A stretch of DNA of 54,404 bases from Roseobacter sp. (lineage in GTDB: Bacteria > Pseudomonadota > Alphaproteobacteria > Rhodobacterales > Rhodobacteraceae): positions 1 through 54,404 of the forward strand of contig JAHBAM020000008.1 in NCBI GenBank assembly GCA_018500125.2. The letters run 5' to 3'. Under the pieces are notes generated by a model. The model ran no database searches and was not told the origin of the DNA. It saw only the letters and a program-made list of their open reading frames with translations. Positions 53,900 through 54,404 of this stretch are shown here, piece by piece. The position numbers were made by a program, and so were the translations under genes. Every line of letters begins with the position of its first letter. The stretch's first letter is position 1.

Positions 53900-54404
53900 A
53901 TGGCCACTTTATTTCATGTTCCTCTCTCCCCGTTTTGTCGCAAGGTGCGGCTGAGCCTCGCTGAAAAGCGGATTGAATGTGAGCTGATTGAAGAACGCTA
54001 TTGGGAGAAGGACAGCGACTTTTTGCGCCGCAACCCGGCAGCGAAAGTGCCTGTTCTCAAGATTGACGGGCGCACGCTTTCGGAAAGTGCCGCGATTTGC
54101 GAATATCTGGAGGAAGTCTATCCGGAGGTGTCTTTGATGCCGGCGGCCCCGGCGGCGCGCTATGAGGTCCGCCGTATTGTGGGCTGGTTTGATGACAAGT
54201 TTCACAGCGAAGTGACCGCGAACCTTGTTTATGAGCGGGTCAACAAGAAGGTCATGGGGCAGGGCTATCCTGACAGTAAAAACGTGAAGGCCGGCGCGAA
54301 GGCGATCAAGTTTCATCTCGATTACATGACATGGCTGTTGGAGCAGCGGCGCTGGCTTGCGGGCAACGAAATGACGCTTGCAGACTTTGCGGCGGCGGCG
54401 CATC
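53900..54404 (+). CDS. Glutathione S-transferase family protein (3' end outside the window)
   Basis: The visible 168 residues start MATLFHVPLSPFCRKVRLSLAEK, a thioredoxin-like N-terminal domain with SPFC at the usual active-site position, then NPAAKVPVLKIDG and LSESAAICEYLEE (the glutathione-binding cis-Pro and Ser regions). A helical C-terminal domain follows with LAGNEMTLADFAAAAH, the capping-box region. The frame is open at the window edge. Substrate unknown; glutathione peroxidase, thiol-transfer or housekeeping roles are all possible. Confidence 0.9.
   Translation, partial: MATLFHVPLSPFCRKVRLSLAEKRIECELIEERYWEKDSDFLRRNPAAKVPVLKIDGRTLSESAAICEYLEEVYPEVSLMPAAPAARYEVRRIVGWFDDKFHSEVTANLVYERVNKKVMGQGYPDSKNVKAGAKAIKFHLDYMTWLLEQRRWLAGNEMTLADFAAAAH

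Noticed and set aside
51586-53907. 773-codon open frame antisense to gltB and mtgA
   Set aside because: It mirrors codon structure of the GC-rich genes on the other strand, has no recognisable domain and ignores the gltB terminator.
1-54404. CRISPR arrays, rRNA genes, insertion sequences, classical riboswitches
   Set aside because: No regularly spaced long repeats, rRNA signatures, transposase motifs or recognisable riboswitch cores were seen.

Overview
The window reads as chromosomal DNA of a marine alphaproteobacterium of the Rhodobacteraceae (roseobacter group). This rests on protein character (the basic N-terminus of IF-2, a NDUFA9-like protein, long-form HPF, a class II tRNA-Leu), on gene order (infB; secA; dnaKJ; lptCAB-hpf-ptsN; tRNA-Leu, NDUFA9-like, uppP, gltD, gltB, mtgA, GST) and on the GC-rich host sequence. 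The genus cannot be named from sequence alone.

Layout. 1-8.1 kb: infB with its terminator, a 50-aa ORF, a leftward PPIase-argJ-mutT operon and rightward secA. 8.2-11.5 kb: two envelope proteins (an exported unknown whose Shine-Dalgarno lies in a hairpin, and a PstS-like/OmpA fusion) and radC. 11.7-15 kb: leftward dnaK-dnaJ behind a good alphaproteobacterial RpoH promoter. 15-17 kb: alkB, an SH3-domain protein and an ABC-2 polysaccharide-type permease. 17.2-26.7 kb: a rightward surface-glycan cluster (cysQ, GT2, galU, galE, GT4, a DXD glycosyltransferase, a GT14-like two-domain protein, a tandem sulfotransferase-like protein). 26.7-30.5 kb: leftward rnd, lptC, lptA, lptB, hpf, ptsN. 30.7-33.3 kb: an AT-richer island with a phage-type C5 cytosine methyltransferase facing an HNH restriction-enzyme gene broken by one in-frame TGA. 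33.3-38.9 kb: a cytochrome b561/MFP/RND efflux operon with a divergent TetR regulator and a clear operator. 39.1-44.2 kb: a complete urease operon (ureD A, small membrane peptide, B C E F G). 44.2-54.4 kb: tRNA-Leu(CAG), the NDUFA9-like gene, uppP, gltD, a GFA-family gene, gltB, mtgA and a GST cut by the window edge.

How the genes connect. The glycan cluster makes sense as one pathway: GalU and GalE supply UDP-glucose and UDP-galactose, four glycosyltransferases build the chain, the sulfotransferase-like protein may sulfate it, and CysQ would remove the PAP by-product. The urease genes release ammonia, and gltB/gltD assimilate ammonia-derived nitrogen.

The least explained signals are: (1) a 3x GTGCAC element with an exact 11-bp period and a shared G-run/TGATATG leader, present twice 36 kb apart in intergenic DNA; (2) the nonsense codon that splits the HNH nuclease beside an intact methyltransferase; (3) the CysQ/tandem sulfotransferase glycan cluster; (4) the SD-sequestering hairpin after secA; (5) a 55-aa His-rich membrane peptide translationally coupled inside the urease operon.
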